Assembly (NCBI RefSeq): GCF_000807855.2
Contig: NZ_JRYR02000001.1
Coordinates: 2,290,368-2,354,367, forward strand
Direction: 5' to 3'
DNA length: 64,000 bases
Source of the DNA: Flammeovirga pacifica
GTDB taxonomy: Bacteria > Bacteroidota > Bacteroidia > Cytophagales > Flammeovirgaceae
Position numbers and translations under genes: made by a program. The first letter of the stretch is position 1, and every line of letters starts with the position of its first letter. Of this stretch, positions 54,323 to 63,419 are shown piece by piece. The notes below the pieces were generated by a model. It saw only the letters and a list, made by a program, of their open reading frames with translations, searched no databases and had not been told where the DNA came from.

Positions 54323-55060
54323 TTAATTTCTAGAAGTAACTATTTCTTTATGTAGGACAATTTCAATTCTTCTATTTTCTAGATGTTTATTTCCAGAACA
54401 TTTTACTCCATTACCGCAATCATTTAGTAATTCTTTTTCTCCTACACCTTCTGCAGATATTCTTTTTCCAACAATATTTTTGTCGATGAGTACTTTTCTA
54501 ATATACTCAGCTCTCTCTTGTGTCATTAATTTATTGTAGCTTTCAGCTCCTCTTGCATCAGAATGAACTCTAATACGAATACTTACAGTTGGATTTTTTG
54601 AGAGTAATTCAGTTAAAAAATCAATATGCTGATCTCCCTCTACAACATTATAAGTATGATTCACTTCAAAATTTAAATCAGATAAAATATAGGGAGTGTC
54701 AAATCTCACCTCGCTAATATTAAATGATACTTCCACTAATTGCTCTTCCAAACCAACAGTTGTGATATTATGTTCTTCTTGATCGAAATACAAGTCTTTT
54801 GTTCCATGAACTATATAATTCGATTCATCTTCTAGTGTAACCACAAATTGACCTTCATGATCTGTGTAAATTGTTGTCTTGGCACCACTTTTGATATTTT
54901 TGATACAAACTTTAACACCTTCAATAGTACTTCCATTGTCACTGTCAATGTAAATACCTTTCAAGGTATACTCTTTATTACCACTAGCCATCACATTAAT
55001 ATTAATGACTACCATTAAACAAAAGAGACATATTTTAAGTATTAATTGAGTATATCGCAT
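54323..55060 (-). CDS. OmpA-domain envelope protein with carboxypeptidase-regulatory-like domain (copy 1)
   Basis: This 245-residue protein starts at the ATG at 55060 with a signal-type helix (LILKICLFCLMVVININVMA). A short Ig-like regulatory domain follows (YTLKGIYIDSDNGSTIEGVK). The C-terminus is an OmpA domain: IRVHSDARGAESYNKLMTQ, AEGVGEKELLNDCG, and HLENRRIEIVL, with the Asp/Arg pair that binds diaminopimelate of peptidoglycan. It is a paralogue of the divergent gene at 55255, with the same domain order and a common NxCxNxVKCS signature near the end. Confidence 0.88.
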   Translation of the reverse strand: MRYTQLILKICLFCLMVVININVMASGNKEYTLKGIYIDSDNGSTIEGVKVCIKNIKSGAKTTIYTDHEGQFVVTLEDESNYIVHGTKDLYFDQEEHNITTVGLEEQLVEVSFNISEVRFDTPYILSDLNFEVNHTYNVVEGDQHIDFLTELLSKNPTVSIRIRVHSDARGAESYNKLMTQERAEYIRKVLIDKNIVGKRISAEGVGEKELLNDCGNGVKCSGNKHLENRRIEIVLHKEIVTSRN

Positions 55061-55254
55061 AAACACCGTTCAATAAGGGAGGAAAAATTTTGATTTGGAG
55101 TAAGTTTCAAATATACAAACTTAAAACGAATGTTAACAACATTGTATTGTGTAATAGTTTGACTTTTCTTACTCTTGACTAAAAAAATAAATTTTAATAA
55201 GATGGTGGTATAGTAAAGCAAAAAACAATATAATGATCTTTAGACTTTAAAACA

Positions 55255-56256
55255 TTGACACATAAACATTACATACTGATCTCATTTTTCATCTTTTTTG
55301 TAAATACTCTTACGTGTACAACAGTTTTTGCTTTAGAAAAAATCACATTAGTAGGCACCGTTTACAGTAACAAAAACAAACCTATAGAAGGAGTTGACAT
55401 CCAAGTATTTAAGTTAAATAAAGAATCGGAATCTTCCAAAAAAGTCTTAACATTAGTCTTTAAGACAACGACAAACCAAGAAGGGAAATTTTATGTTGAT
55501 TTAACTAATAAAGATAATTTTGAGATTTATTGTTCTAAAGAAAAGTGGACAAGTACTACACCTCAAATATCTGTAGTTACATCTGAAATGCAGGGCAATC
55601 AAAAAATTAGTATTCGTCAGACTATGATTAAAAAGAATGAGAACCCTAGTATTAAGATCAACAATACCAATTATCAAAGCACGTCTATCACTTATGAAAT
55701 CATTGATGTAAAAATGGGAACATCATTTATATATCAAAATAACTTCGAAGAGTTCTACTTCAACGTTCATCATTTTGGTGAATACAGAGTGTATGCCTCA
55801 TCACCCAATTATTTAAGTCCATTTTATCAGAAATTAATTATTGATAACGACAAAGAATATAAACTTAATTTAAAGTTTAATGAGGATAAAGTTAACAAGT
55901 TCTTGACCTACCCTTTTGAAGTCAATACCGATATTATTACCTCTAGTTCTAAAGATGAATTAGATCAATTAATAAGTGATTTAAAGAAAAAACCACAATA
56001 TATGATAGTTATCAGTTGCCATACTGATTCTAGGGGAGATGATCTTTTTAATTTAAAATTGTCCCAAAAACAAGCAAATTCTCTTAAATTGTACCTTATA
56101 TCCCAAGGCATTTCTGAAAAAAGAATAGAAGCTGAGGGTTTTGGAGAAAAGTTATTGGTGAATGAGTGTAAGAATAATGTAAAATGTTCTAACTTAAAAC
56201 ACCTTGAAAATAGAAGAATAGAGTACAGGTTTAAAAAATGGATCGACAAAAGTTAA
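55255..56256 (+). CDS. OmpA-domain envelope protein with carboxypeptidase-regulatory-like domain (copy 2)
   Basis: This 333-residue protein appears to start at a TTG at 55255 (no ATG precedes the signal peptide ILISFFIFFVNTLTCTTVFA). An Ig-like domain (VGTVYSNKNKPIEGVDIQVF) and a middle beta-rich region of about 90 residues not present in copy 1 precede the OmpA domain (VISCHTDSRGDDLFNLKLSQ, AEGFGEKLLVNEC, HLENRRIEYRF). It should be tethered to peptidoglycan. The divergent pair at 54323 and this gene probably arose by duplication. It is followed 37 bases later by the PP2C-like/LysM gene, so the two may be cotranscribed. Confidence 0.86.
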   Translation: MTHKHYILISFFIFFVNTLTCTTVFALEKITLVGTVYSNKNKPIEGVDIQVFKLNKESESSKKVLTLVFKTTTNQEGKFYVDLTNKDNFEIYCSKEKWTSTTPQISVVTSEMQGNQKISIRQTMIKKNENPSIKINNTNYQSTSITYEIIDVKMGTSFIYQNNFEEFYFNVHHFGEYRVYASSPNYLSPFYQKLIIDNDKEYKLNLKFNEDKVNKFLTYPFEVNTDIITSSSKDELDQLISDLKKKPQYMIVISCHTDSRGDDLFNLKLSQKQANSLKLYLISQGISEKRIEAEGFGEKLLVNECKNNVKCSNLKHLENRRIEYRFKKWIDKS

Positions 56257-56293
56257 TCCATTATTTTACGGTACAAGATGTAGACAACTTAAC

Positions 56294-57472
56294 ATGACCG
56301 TTAAAACTAAACAAAAATACACTTTAGGGTATTCATCATCAGATAGTAACGCCACCTATGTATGGCTAGATGAACTTAGTAAAGATAGTCTTTATTTGGG
56401 AGGAGGACTGTTAAATGACGCCGACGACCAAAAAAAACAAGCCATAAATTCCGCTTTTAAAGAAAGTAACAAACCTCAAGTAGCATTACATGAAGCTAGT
56501 AAAACAATACAGAACTTTGCATGTAACGACTATGTTTTAATTTACTTAAAAGATCGTAGACTATGGCACAGTAGAAATGGTCAGATAAGAGTTTTTATTT
56601 ATAGAGAAGGACGCTTTTTATCACCCCCTCATACTAAAAACCCTACTATTGCCACTCCTTTTTTATTAAATGAAGAAGATCAAATTGTTATTTGCAATGC
56701 TTCATTGTTATTCGAAACTCCTCCAAAATCTCTAAAAGATATTTTCTCTACTTCTTTACCTCAAGAAGCTGCAGAAGGATTAATACAAGAAACAAAAGAA
56801 GATCTATCTTTTGTAAGTATACTTCCTTGTGAATTTTTGATAGATAATGTACCCAGTAGAAATAGAGATAAGGCATTACAAGAGGTATTCCCATTCGAAA
56901 AAGAGGCTGATCAGGCATTACAGAACCCTAATCAGAAAAAAAATCAGATTTACAATTTCGTAGGATTTGCACTTTTTACATTGCTTGTCATTTTCATGTA
57001 TCAGCAAAATAAATGGGATTGGGAATCTAAATTAGAAGAAAAGGAAGTTGAGATAACTGAAATACAAAAGGAAAACAATAAGTCTAAAAAAATTATTGAA
57101 GCTTTTCAGAGATATCAAAATCAACATATACAATCTATTGCCCAAAGAGATTTTGATGTTTTTGATAATGAAAGGTATAGAATGTATGCCTTGTTTAGGG
57201 ATGCTAGAAAACGATTTTCTAGAATTGAAATTGCAGAAAAATTTAATATCTACAATCCTTTAGCTATCGAAGCAAAAATTGTCATGGATGAGAATTGGTA
57301 CATCGTCCCTGTCAAAGGAACTCACTTGGTTCAAAAAGGAGAGACACTCAATAAAATTGCTCAATTATACTATGACAATGAAAAAGAAGGCATCAAACTC
57401 ATACAAGAATTTAACCCTCAAGTAGTTGAAGGACATTCAGTCTTCTTACCTTTTGAAAATGAACTAGATTAA
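56294..57472 (+). CDS. Degenerate PP2C-like domain fused to TM helix, coiled coil and LysM-like domain
   Basis: This 392-residue protein begins with a domain (residues 1-215) that resembles PP2C phosphatases in order (LGGGLLNDADDQKKQAI, NDYVLIYLKDRRLWHSRNGQIR, EDQIVICNASLLF), but the usual metal-binding aspartates are absent. A transmembrane helix follows (about 221-236), then a coiled coil (WESKLEEKEVEITEIQKENN), and a C-terminal LysM-like module (VKGTHLVQKGETLNKIAQLY, FLPFENEL). That puts the PP2C-like half inside and the LysM half outside, linking a signalling-type domain to peptidoglycan. It follows the OmpA-like gene by 37 bases. The PP2C resemblance is my reading and could be wrong. Confidence 0.6.
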   Translation: MTVKTKQKYTLGYSSSDSNATYVWLDELSKDSLYLGGGLLNDADDQKKQAINSAFKESNKPQVALHEASKTIQNFACNDYVLIYLKDRRLWHSRNGQIRVFIYREGRFLSPPHTKNPTIATPFLLNEEDQIVICNASLLFETPPKSLKDIFSTSLPQEAAEGLIQETKEDLSFVSILPCEFLIDNVPSRNRDKALQEVFPFEKEADQALQNPNQKKNQIYNFVGFALFTLLVIFMYQQNKWDWESKLEEKEVEITEIQKENNKSKKIIEAFQRYQNQHIQSIAQRDFDVFDNERYRMYALFRDARKRFSRIEIAEKFNIYNPLAIEAKIVMDENWYIVPVKGTHLVQKGETLNKIAQLYYDNEKEGIKLIQEFNPQVVEGHSVFLPFENELD

Positions 57473-57555
57473 GTTACTTCAAAAAACACCTCTTAAATAA
57501 GTCTTTTTATTATAATCTCATTATATAAAGTTAAAGAAGTAATTATCTAACCTAT

Positions 57556-57592
57556 TTTGTACTAAAAAAGCTATAAACATTTTTTACCTTTG
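57556..57592 (+). promoter_or_regulatory. Candidate Bacteroidota promoter upstream of ccmF
   Basis: TTTG at 57556-57559 is followed by TACCTTTG at 57585-57592, a match to TAnnTTTG. The spacing of 25 bases is longer than usual, so the -33 assignment is weak. The start codon lies about 130 bases downstream. Confidence 0.3.
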
Positions 57593-57720
57593 TAGTTCTT
57601 TGAACAAAATCACATTTTTTAAATTATTAATGGATAGAGGATATATCTATAGTATTTAGGAAACGATAATACATTAGTAATTTTAAATAATTCATCCATT
57701 AAAGATCAAACAACAATTCG

Positions 57721-60321
57721 ATGATTCACTCTTTCGTTGGTGAGTTGGGGCATCTCATGATTATAATAGCATTTGTTAGTGCTATTTTATCTGCTATCGC
57801 CTACCGATTTACCGCTACAGAAACAGATATAGAGGAAAAACTACGTTGGAAAAAATTAGCAAGAGCTACTTTTTATATTCACGGCATCTCCATATTTACA
57901 ACAGTGTGTACTCTCTTCTTTATGATATTCAATCATTATTATGAATACCATTATGTTTGGAGTCACTCTTCTAATAATTTACCTGCCTATTATATTGTTT
58001 CCAGTTTTTGGGAAGGTCAAGAAGGTAGTTTTCTTGTTTGGACTTTTTGGCATGTGCTCATAGCATTATTCCTTATCAAAAAGTCTGGAGAATGGGAATT
58101 TAATGTAATGTTTATCATTGCTGCTGTACAAGCCTTTCTTGTATCTATGGTATTAGGAATTACAATATTTGGTTCAAAAATTGGCTCATCTCCATTTATT
58201 CTACTTAGAGATGCAATAGAAGCTCCGGTATTTTCTTCAAACCCTAATTTTATTCCTGAAGACGGAACAGGTCTTAATCCTCTACTTCAAAATATTTGGA
58301 TGGTTATACACCCTCCTACTTTGTTTATGGGATTTGCTCTAACGTTGGTTCCTTTTGCTTTTGTTATTGCTGCTTTAATCCAAAGAGATTATCAAGGATG
58401 GATAAAAGCAAGTATGGGATGGGTTATTACGGCAATTTCTGTTCTAGGGATAGGTATTATGATGGGTGCCTATTGGGCCTATGAAACCTTAAACTTTGGT
58501 GGTTATTGGAATTGGGATCCAGTAGAAAATGCTGTTTATGTACCTTGGTTAATTCTTGTATCGGGACTTCACCTTATGGTAATTCAACATAAAAGCTTTG
58601 CGGCATTAAAAAGTGCAATGGGCTTAATTCTTGGTGCTTTTATATTGATATTATACTCTACATTCTTAACAAGATCTGGAGTTCTTGGAGAGGCATCGGT
58701 ACACTCATTTACCGATTTAGGTTTATCAGGACAATTATTATTATACCTGGTATTCTTCTCTGCAATCGCATTTGTGTTATTTGTCTATAGAATGAAAGAT
58801 ATGCCTTCTGATAAAAAAGAGGCTTCTGCTTATAGTTCAGAATTTTGGATATTTATTGGTGCTACAATTCTAGCTTTGATGAGTTTCCAAGTAATTGTAC
58901 CAACATCCTACCCTGCTTTTAATGCACTACTATCCAATATTGGTATTGCCTCTAATCTAGCCCCTCCTGCAGATGCAGTGGAGTTTTATACAAAATTCCA
59001 GTTATGGTTTGCTGTTGGTTTAGCTTTAGTCTCAGGAACTGCACAATTCTTTTTCTGGAAAAGGATAGATAAAAAGAATGTATTTACCATTCTTACAACT
59101 CCATATATTATCACTTTAGTAATTACTGCTACCTTGATATTAATGGGTAATGTACATCAACCGACCTACATTATCTTACTTACAGCATCTATATTTAGTT
59201 TAGTAGCTAACCTAATCGTAATTATTCAATTTACTAAATTAAAAATATCGATTTCTGGTGGTGCTGTTACTCATATTGGTATAGCTCTAATGCTAATTGG
59301 AATTCTTAGTTCTTCAGGTTTTGAAGAGATAATTTCGTTAAATATTAGCGGGAAAATATACAATAGTGAGTTTCCTGAAGAAATGAATAAGGAGAATGTA
59401 CTTCTCTTTAGAGGTCACCCAAAAAGAATGGGGCAATATCATTTAACTTATAAAGGACCAAGATATACTTCAAAAGAAATTCCAGGTTACTTTAATAAAG
59501 AATCAGTTAAACAATTAGCCAATGATCCTTATCGAGCTGTTGTGGTTGAGGATATTGTAAAAGACGGAAAAACCTTAGCAGAAGTAGGTGATGAAATTCA
59601 GATTTATAACGAAAATGTCTATTATGAAATAGAATATGTTAGTGATCAAGGAAAATCATTCTCTCTCTTCCCTAGAGTTCAAGATAATGAAGCAATGGGA
59701 CCTATACCTTCTCCGGATATTAAGTCGTTTTGGAATAAAGATATGTACACTCATATCACTAACCTTGCTGTAAGTGATGATGAGATAGAATGGAGTAAGC
59801 AAGATCCTCTTAAAATGTCATTAGGTGATACTGTCTTTTTAAATGACTATGTTGTTGTTTTTGATGGAGTAAAACCTCTTGAAAAAGCACCTGGGTATGT
59901 TATTAAAGAGGGTGATGTAGCACTTCAAGCTAATTTAAGAGTACTGCTCGGAGCAAATAATAGTATTGACCTTAAACCTTCATATATTCTAACTCAAGTA
60001 AAAAGAATGGGTATTGATGGTTTAGTTAATGACTGGGAAGCAGGTCTACTTCCATCTATCAATAGAGAATTAGGGTTAAGATTAACATTACAAGAAATCT
60101 TGCCTAAAGAAAATGCCTTTATTTTTAGTGCAGAAACTGCCCAAAAAGATTGGGTAATCATGAAAGCTGTTGAAAAACCATTTATCAGCATTTTATGGAT
60201 TGGTACTATCTTGTTAGGTATTGGTACAGGAATAGCTGCAACAAGACGTTTTAAAGAACATAAAAAAAGTAGTACTAAAAAGACAACTGATACTTCTAAG
60301 AAAGAAGAGTTGACGGTATAA
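57721..60321 (+). CDS. ccmF: Cytochrome c heme lyase subunit CcmF
   Basis: This 866-residue protein has about 15 transmembrane helices and the WWD family domain FGGYWNWDPVENAVYVPWL (about residues 258-276), along with the upstream WEGQEGSFLVWTFWH block. CcmF joins heme from CcmE to apocytochrome c in the inner membrane. A large periplasmic domain (about residues 550-800) and a final helix close the protein. It is on the same strand as ccmBCDE, 1.5 kb upstream, but separated from them by a convergent-strand lipoprotein gene and a terminator, so it is transcribed separately. Confidence 0.94.
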   Translation: MIHSFVGELGHLMIIIAFVSAILSAIAYRFTATETDIEEKLRWKKLARATFYIHGISIFTTVCTLFFMIFNHYYEYHYVWSHSSNNLPAYYIVSSFWEGQEGSFLVWTFWHVLIALFLIKKSGEWEFNVMFIIAAVQAFLVSMVLGITIFGSKIGSSPFILLRDAIEAPVFSSNPNFIPEDGTGLNPLLQNIWMVIHPPTLFMGFALTLVPFAFVIAALIQRDYQGWIKASMGWVITAISVLGIGIMMGAYWAYETLNFGGYWNWDPVENAVYVPWLILVSGLHLMVIQHKSFAALKSAMGLILGAFILILYSTFLTRSGVLGEASVHSFTDLGLSGQLLLYLVFFSAIAFVLFVYRMKDMPSDKKEASAYSSEFWIFIGATILALMSFQVIVPTSYPAFNALLSNIGIASNLAPPADAVEFYTKFQLWFAVGLALVSGTAQFFFWKRIDKKNVFTILTTPYIITLVITATLILMGNVHQPTYIILLTASIFSLVANLIVIIQFTKLKISISGGAVTHIGIALMLIGILSSSGFEEIISLNISGKIYNSEFPEEMNKENVLLFRGHPKRMGQYHLTYKGPRYTSKEIPGYFNKESVKQLANDPYRAVVVEDIVKDGKTLAEVGDEIQIYNENVYYEIEYVSDQGKSFSLFPRVQDNEAMGPIPSPDIKSFWNKDMYTHITNLAVSDDEIEWSKQDPLKMSLGDTVFLNDYVVVFDGVKPLEKAPGYVIKEGDVALQANLRVLLGANNSIDLKPSYILTQVKRMGIDGLVNDWEAGLLPSINRELGLRLTLQEILPKENAFIFSAETAQKDWVIMKAVEKPFISILWIGTILLGIGTGIAATRRFKEHKKSSTKKTTDTSKKEELTV

Positions 60322-60343
60322 TTACTACATATAATATATCACT

Positions 60344-60385
60344 AAGGCTTACTTGAGGACTCTCCCTAAGTAAGCCTTTTTTATT
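60344..60385 (+). terminator. Terminator after ccmF
   Basis: AAGGCTTACTT (60344-60354) pairs with AAGTAAGCCTT (60368-60378), followed by a T run. It lies 23 bases past the ccmF stop. Confidence 0.85.
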
Positions 60386-60522
60386 TATAAAAGCATTGAG
60401 GTAAATCATTCTACCTCTCTGTACTATGTATGAGGTATTTCAATACATGTATTGTACGTCTAGGGTTTATCAGTGCTTATGCACAACATAAATAATACAT
60501 CTTACATAGGAGGTATAAAATC

Positions 60523-60556
60523 AAAAAAGCACAAGGATTAACTCCATGTGCTTTTT
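60523..60556 (-). terminator. Terminator after the lipoprotein gene at 60583
   Basis: AAAAAGCAC (60524-60532) pairs with GTGCTTTTT (60548-60556). The minus strand continues TTGATT. It lies 27 bases past the lipoprotein stop. Confidence 0.7.
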
Positions 60557-60582
60557 AATTTATTGTTTTTAAGAATGAAAAA

Positions 60583-61560
60583 CTACCAATCTAATTCTTC
60601 TTCTTTAGTTTCAGTACCTTTCTTTTTCTTCTTTTCTTTGGCGTTTTCTTCAAACGGATCTATCTCTTTACTGTCCTCTCTTTGTTTCTTTCCAAAGACC
60701 CCATTTTTCTTTTCGATAAGATTTCCTAAAGAATCATATTGAGGAAGTTGAGATAAAGAATCAGCTTCATACTTTGCCATTTTTTGATTGTGAAGACTAT
60801 CTAATTCTCTTTTAGGAATCATATAATGTTTAGGCTTCCAGATCTCATACCATTTTCTTTGAACTAAGTACATAGAATCCGGAACTAAAAAATATCCCAT
60901 ACGCATAGAATCTTCTCTAGCTACTAAATCTCCATATCTTTTTAAATAGACATACCCATCATACATGATGGGTGGTAATGAATCGTTCTCTACAAGATCA
61001 ACGTCTTCGCTATTTTGTTCTGGCAACTCTTTAGCTACCATACTATCATCATATCCCGGTCCACCTCCAAAAAGCACATTTTCTAATGAATCACTTGAGT
61101 TCACCAAGTATATACTATCTTCAGCAATAAAGTCTATAGTAGAATCTTCTTCCACTTCTTCTGGAATAGGATTATAAGTACTACCTATGACATAATTAGG
61201 GTGATTTGAACTTCTCTGCTTTTTATCTTGATTGAATAACTTTCCATATAAACCTCCTCTCGGTTCTAATAAGCCAGTCCATTCTTTTTCCCTAGATGCA
61301 AAAATTTCTTCTTCTTTTGCTGTTGAATCATCTATAAAGTAGCCTACATAAGATACAGATCCTTTCACTTCCATGGTAGAGTCATCCCCTAATGGTAAAA
61401 AGTAATCTTCATCGGGATTAGGTGCCTTTTTTACATAATACAAACTATTTGGATCATCTTTTTGATAAAACACAGTGATGTAAGCTGGGCACACTTTAGG
61501 CACACAGGCTTGCAAAACAAAGCAAAAAACAATACCAATATAAACTAAAGTTTGTTTCAT
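60583..61560 (-). CDS. Uncharacterised lipoprotein with acidic body and lysine-rich C-terminus
   Basis: This 325-residue protein has a lipobox (VFCFVLQAC) and no recognised family. Its body is rich in Asp, Glu, Ser and Tyr, with short recurring patterns such as EDSMRMG, DSLPP, DSLHN and DSLGN. The end is highly charged (KEKKKKKGTETKEEELDW). KRYGDLVAREDSM and YEIWKPKHYMIPKRELDS look like parts of a repeat. It lies on the opposite strand between ccmF and ccmB, interrupting the cytochrome genes. Bacteroidota gliding and T9SS lipoproteins can look similar in composition, but I have no specific link. Confidence 0.75.
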   Translation of the reverse strand: MKQTLVYIGIVFCFVLQACVPKVCPAYITVFYQKDDPNSLYYVKKAPNPDEDYFLPLGDDSTMEVKGSVSYVGYFIDDSTAKEEEIFASREKEWTGLLEPRGGLYGKLFNQDKKQRSSNHPNYVIGSTYNPIPEEVEEDSTIDFIAEDSIYLVNSSDSLENVLFGGGPGYDDSMVAKELPEQNSEDVDLVENDSLPPIMYDGYVYLKRYGDLVAREDSMRMGYFLVPDSMYLVQRKWYEIWKPKHYMIPKRELDSLHNQKMAKYEADSLSQLPQYDSLGNLIEKKNGVFGKKQREDSKEIDPFEENAKEKKKKKGTETKEEELDW

Positions 61561-61792
61561 AAATTTGATTGCTTCTTCTAATTCACTCTCTTTTAATATA
61601 GATTTTTATAGAAGAAAACTAATTTTCTTGAGTTCACACTCACCTTACTATACAATAGGTAAAGTAATTTTCGAACGTTAAATATATATACTAAGTATGA
61701 GTGCTACATATAAAATGCCAAAAAAAATCATATTTCCTTAGAATTGGATCTATTACTGTTTTTTTGGTAATTTGCACACATAATAATCAGAT

Positions 61793-62467
61793 ATGAATTC
61801 TATATTTTCCGAAATAGGTATACTCCTTAAAAAAGACTCGACACTTGAGTGGAGAGAAAAGACGAATTTAAATGGCCTACTTTTATTTACCGTAAGTACT
61901 GTTTTTGTTTGTTACTTAAGTTTCAATCAAAAAAGCGTTCAATTATCTCCTATAACATGGAATACTTTATTTTGGATTATTCAATTATTTGCTGCCTTAA
62001 ATGGCGCTAGCAATAGTTTTACAAAAGAAGCAAAAGGACGACATTTTTATTATTACCAAATGCTTAGTCCACAAGCTATCATCATCTCTAAAATAATTTA
62101 TAATGCTATTTTAATGATGAGCATTTCTTTTATTGGATTAGGTGTTTATTCTGTGGTACTCGGCAATCCTATTCAAGATATGCCTCTCTTTTGTTTTGTA
62201 GTAGCTTTGGGAGGATTTGGATTCTCTTCTTCATTAACAATGGTAGCTGGAATTTCTTCTAAAGCACAAGGAAACAGTACGTTGATGGCGGTATTAGGAC
62301 TACCTGCAATTTTGCCAATGATCCTAATGCTCATTAAATTATCTAAAAATGCTATAGATGGAATAGCAAGAAGTCAGAGTATGGACGAAATACTTGTTAT
62401 ATTTGCCATCGATATAATAATAGTAACAGTATCTTTTCTACTTTTTCCTTATTTGTGGAGAAGTTAA
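61793..62467 (+). CDS. ccmB: Heme exporter protein B (CcmB)
   Basis: This 224-residue membrane protein has six predicted helices and the CcmB pattern: an N-terminal cytoplasmic start with KKDSTLEWREKTNL, a first helix LLLFTVSTVFVCYL, and a C-terminal end SFLLFPYLWR. CcmB is the membrane part of the CcmAB heme-handling transporter, which frees holo-CcmE from CcmC. The ATPase gene ccmA is not adjacent in this window. It is the first gene of a tight ccmB-ccmC-ccmD-ccmE series, 18 bases before ccmC. Confidence 0.88.
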   Translation: MNSIFSEIGILLKKDSTLEWREKTNLNGLLLFTVSTVFVCYLSFNQKSVQLSPITWNTLFWIIQLFAALNGASNSFTKEAKGRHFYYYQMLSPQAIIISKIIYNAILMMSISFIGLGVYSVVLGNPIQDMPLFCFVVALGGFGFSSSLTMVAGISSKAQGNSTLMAVLGLPAILPMILMLIKLSKNAIDGIARSQSMDEILVIFAIDIIIVTVSFLLFPYLWRS

Positions 62468-62485
62468 ACAATAATAAACAAAATA

Positions 62486-63151
62486 ATGAAAGGCGCTTGG
62501 TGGAAAATCACGGCTGTGATTTTACTTTTTTACACGCTTGTAGGGGGACTTTTACTTAGTGTTCCTCGTTTAGACATTTTAAATGAAACGATCAGAAACC
62601 TATACTACCATGTTCCAATGTGGTTTGGGATGATGTTAGTCCTATTAGGTTCAATGATCTATTCTATTAAATATCTAAGATCAAACAACCTTCATGATGA
62701 CTTATGGGCTTCTGAATTAACCAATACAGGTATTCTATTTGGTATTCTTGGTATCGTTACTGGAATGATATGGGCTACATTTACATGGGGAGAACCTTGG
62801 AGTAATGATCCTAAACAAAATGCTGCCGCTGTAGGTTTACTTTTTTACTTTGCCTACCTAATTCTTAGAGGCTCATTTAAAGATGATGATCAAAAAGCGA
62901 AAATTAGTGCTATTTATAACATTTTTGCTTTTGCTGTATTCATACCTCTTATCTTTGTATTACCTAGGTTAACAAGTTCTTTGCATCCCGGAAATGGAGG
63001 CAACCCTGGTTTCGATCAATATAAATCAGATAGTAATTTAAGACTTGTATTCTACCCTGCTATTATCGGATGGACACTCTTAGGTGTTTGGTTTACTCAA
63101 TTAAGAGTAAGAATGAAGAAAGCAGAGGATAAAATTTTAGATATCGATTAA
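62486..63151 (+). CDS. ccmC: Heme-loading protein CcmC (CcsA family)
   Basis: This 221-residue membrane protein has about six helices and the family's tryptophan-rich site FTWGEPWSNDPKQNAAAVGLL (the WWD-type motif is WGEPWSNDP). Conserved histidines lie in LYYHVPMWFG and SLHPGNGGN. CcmC loads heme onto CcmE at the outer face of the inner membrane. It follows ccmB by 18 bases and is 10 bases before the CcmD-like gene, so the four genes should be cotranscribed. Confidence 0.92.
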   Translation: MKGAWWKITAVILLFYTLVGGLLLSVPRLDILNETIRNLYYHVPMWFGMMLVLLGSMIYSIKYLRSNNLHDDLWASELTNTGILFGILGIVTGMIWATFTWGEPWSNDPKQNAAAVGLLFYFAYLILRGSFKDDDQKAKISAIYNIFAFAVFIPLIFVLPRLTSSLHPGNGGNPGFDQYKSDSNLRLVFYPAIIGWTLLGVWFTQLRVRMKKAEDKILDID

Positions 63152-63161
63152 TAAAAGAACA

Positions 63162-63413
63162 ATGAAAAAGTTCATCAACACTATATTACTAAGTATTTTT
63201 TCTTTGACATTTGTAAGTGCTCAAGAGAAAATTCAGATTACGGAAAAAGATTATTCTAATTTTGGAGTAGAGATGGCAGATGCCCTACATGCGAATGGAA
63301 AAATCTATGTTGTAGTAGCTGTAGTAGCTGCTATTTGGGTAGGATTTATGGTTTACTTATTCTTAACTGACCGTAAGATCACCCAATTAGAAAAAATGAT
63401 TAACGATAAATAA
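63162..63413 (+). CDS. ccmD: CcmD-like small membrane protein
   Basis: This 83-residue protein has a cleavable-looking signal peptide (ILLSIFSLTFVSAQ), a periplasmic stretch, one transmembrane helix (VYVVVAVVAAIWVGFMVYLF) and a short charged cytoplasmic end (LTDRKITQLEKMI), which is typical of CcmD. CcmD helps release heme-loaded CcmE. The extra signal peptide is longer than the classic E. coli form (about 70 residues). It lies between ccmC and ccmE, so the position supports the name. Confidence 0.78.
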   Translation: MKKFINTILLSIFSLTFVSAQEKIQITEKDYSNFGVEMADALHANGKIYVVVAVVAAIWVGFMVYLFLTDRKITQLEKMINDK

Positions 63414-63419
63414 AACACT

